Below are positions 63,342 through 64,000 of a stretch of DNA of 64,000 nucleotides, in pieces. This DNA comes from Bacteroidota bacterium (lineage in GTDB: Bacteria > Bacteroidota > Bacteroidia > Chitinophagales > Chitinophagaceae). Numbering within the stretch: position 1 is the stretch's first letter; each line of letters opens with the position of its first letter. The stretch is taken from the NCBI GenBank assembly GCA_030706685.1, contig JAUZOA010000003.1, forward strand, positions 1 through 64,000, given 5' to 3'. A model generated the notes under the pieces. That model was not told the origin of the DNA and did not search any database. It saw only the letters and a program-made list of their open reading frames with translations. The position numbers were made by a program, and so were the translations under genes.

Positions 63342-64000
63342 ATGGTTGCACAAATGGAAAAACAATTCAAACAAATCGCTTCTTTAATCGGTGATCCCAC
63401 CCGGGCTGCCATTATGTGGACGCTATTAGACGGCAAGGCATTTACGGCGACAGAACTGGCTATTGCAGCCGATACATCGCCGCAGAATATCAGCATGCAC
63501 CTGGCTAAATTGGTACAGGCTGATCTTCTTTACGCGGAAATACAGGGCCGGCACCGGTACTATAAATTTTCCCGGAAGGATGTTGCTTATGCTATTGAAG
63601 CGATGGCGAGCCTTGTGCCTAACCCTGACATGCATGATAAGTCCGGTCCTGAAAATTCATCTGCTATTAAATATTGCAGAAGCTGTTATGATCATGTAGC
63701 CGGTAAAGTGGGCGTTTCGATAGCGGACGGGTTATTGCGGCAAAAGATAATCATTGAAAAGAATAAAGGATTTGAAGTCAGCGCAAAAGGGAAAAAATGG
63801 TTTTTGGACCTGGGTATTGATGTTGCCGGTCTGAAACTGCAACGACGTGTGCTGTTAAGGCCATGCCTCGATTGGAGTGAAAGACGAAATCATATTGCCG
63901 GTTCGCTTGGAGCGGCTCTCCTGGATAAAATGCTGTCTTCTGACTGGGTCCGGAGAACAAAAAACTCAAGGGCACTTGTCATTACAGCTAAAGGTCAGAA
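63342..64000 (+). CDS. ArsR-family regulator, cut by window end
   Basis: A winged-helix repressor, first 219 codons visible. The DNA-binding domain spans about 5-80 (FKQIASLIGDPTRAAIMWTLLDGKAFTATELAIAADTSPQNISMHLAKLVQADLL). It is longer than usual for ArsR because an extra C-terminal domain follows (YCRSCYDHVAGKVGVSIADGLLRQKII...WFLDLGIDV...CLDWSERRNHIAGSLGAALLDKML). CRSCYDH could bind a metal or haem. It is divergent from the P450 and probably controls it. A second ATG four codons later is an alternative start. Confidence 0.85.
   Translation, partial: MVAQMEKQFKQIASLIGDPTRAAIMWTLLDGKAFTATELAIAADTSPQNISMHLAKLVQADLLYAEIQGRHRYYKFSRKDVAYAIEAMASLVPNPDMHDKSGPENSSAIKYCRSCYDHVAGKVGVSIADGLLRQKIIIEKNKGFEVSAKGKKWFLDLGIDVAGLKLQRRVLLRPCLDWSERRNHIAGSLGAALLDKMLSSDWVRRTKNSRALVITAKGQ

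Overview
The window reads as chromosomal DNA from a member of the Bacteroidota, most likely the Chitinophagaceae or a close relative. The support is a SusC-like TonB receptor with a LytS/LytR pair, the type IX secretion protein PorT, C-terminal sorting domains on two exported proteins, a DUF1800/DUF1501 pair, atpD-atpC apart from the other ATP synthase genes, few Shine-Dalgarno sequences, and TAnnTTTG promoter elements a few bases upstream of start codons. I found no rRNA, tRNA, CRISPR array, complete insertion sequence or prophage.

Layout. 0-5 kb: end of a DUF4197 gene, then a leftward operon (small secreted protein, TonB receptor, LytS-type kinase, LytTR regulator). 5-7.4 kb: atpD-atpC with a terminator. 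7.7-10.2 kb: SRPBCC protein, then two DGPF/YCII proteins and an ECF42-like sigma factor with a C-terminal extension. 10.3-16 kb: GNAT-like protein, dnaX, pyruvate dehydrogenase E2. 16-24.3 kb: metallophosphatase/PQQ propeller, GbsR regulator, DCC-epimerase-CoA-binding genes, secreted metalloprotease, YkuK-like protein. 24.3-28 kb: two small exported proteins, engB, a PAS protein, a membrane protein. 28-39.4 kb: a 49-aa basic protein, ubiE-porT, an outer-membrane protein, pyrC, a MutS-like ATPase, M1 peptidase, yifB. 39.4-46.1 kb: a NarL-type two-component system with a membrane protein and a Cys-rich lipoprotein, divergent from five unrecognised genes ending at a strong terminator. 46.2-54.5 kb: decayed DinB gene, ABC exporter, rhodanese, DUF2721, a zinc/manganese uptake cluster without its ATPase, a methyltransferase. 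54.6-58 kb: DUF1501/DUF1800. 58.4-64 kb: small accessory genes, a cytochrome P450 with altered motifs and a divergent ArsR-like regulator cut by the window end.

Most interesting signals. (i) Three genes of the 42.7-46.0 kb cluster each carry, just upstream of the start codon, copies of one RNA-like unit: a hairpin with a conserved 12-nt loop (GNNNGCYGAAAA) whose closing stem changes in a compensatory way (GGA/TCC versus CCC/GGG), followed by AGAGTARGC. This looks like an undescribed cis-regulatory RNA or protein-binding element. (ii) dnaX contains an A9 run just after its core domains, and slippage in either direction reaches a stop within eight codons, predicting a short gamma form. (iii) Two intergenic arrays keep an exact 11-bp period over 12-13 degenerate units. 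(iv) Short palindromic or word-like repeats sit at many gene junctions and have also entered coding sequence in frame (E2 linker, dihydroorotase, probably the dnaX linker). (v) A pair of roughly 160-175 bp MITE-like elements with related terminal inverted repeats.

All functional calls come from reading motifs by eye. No database search was possible.
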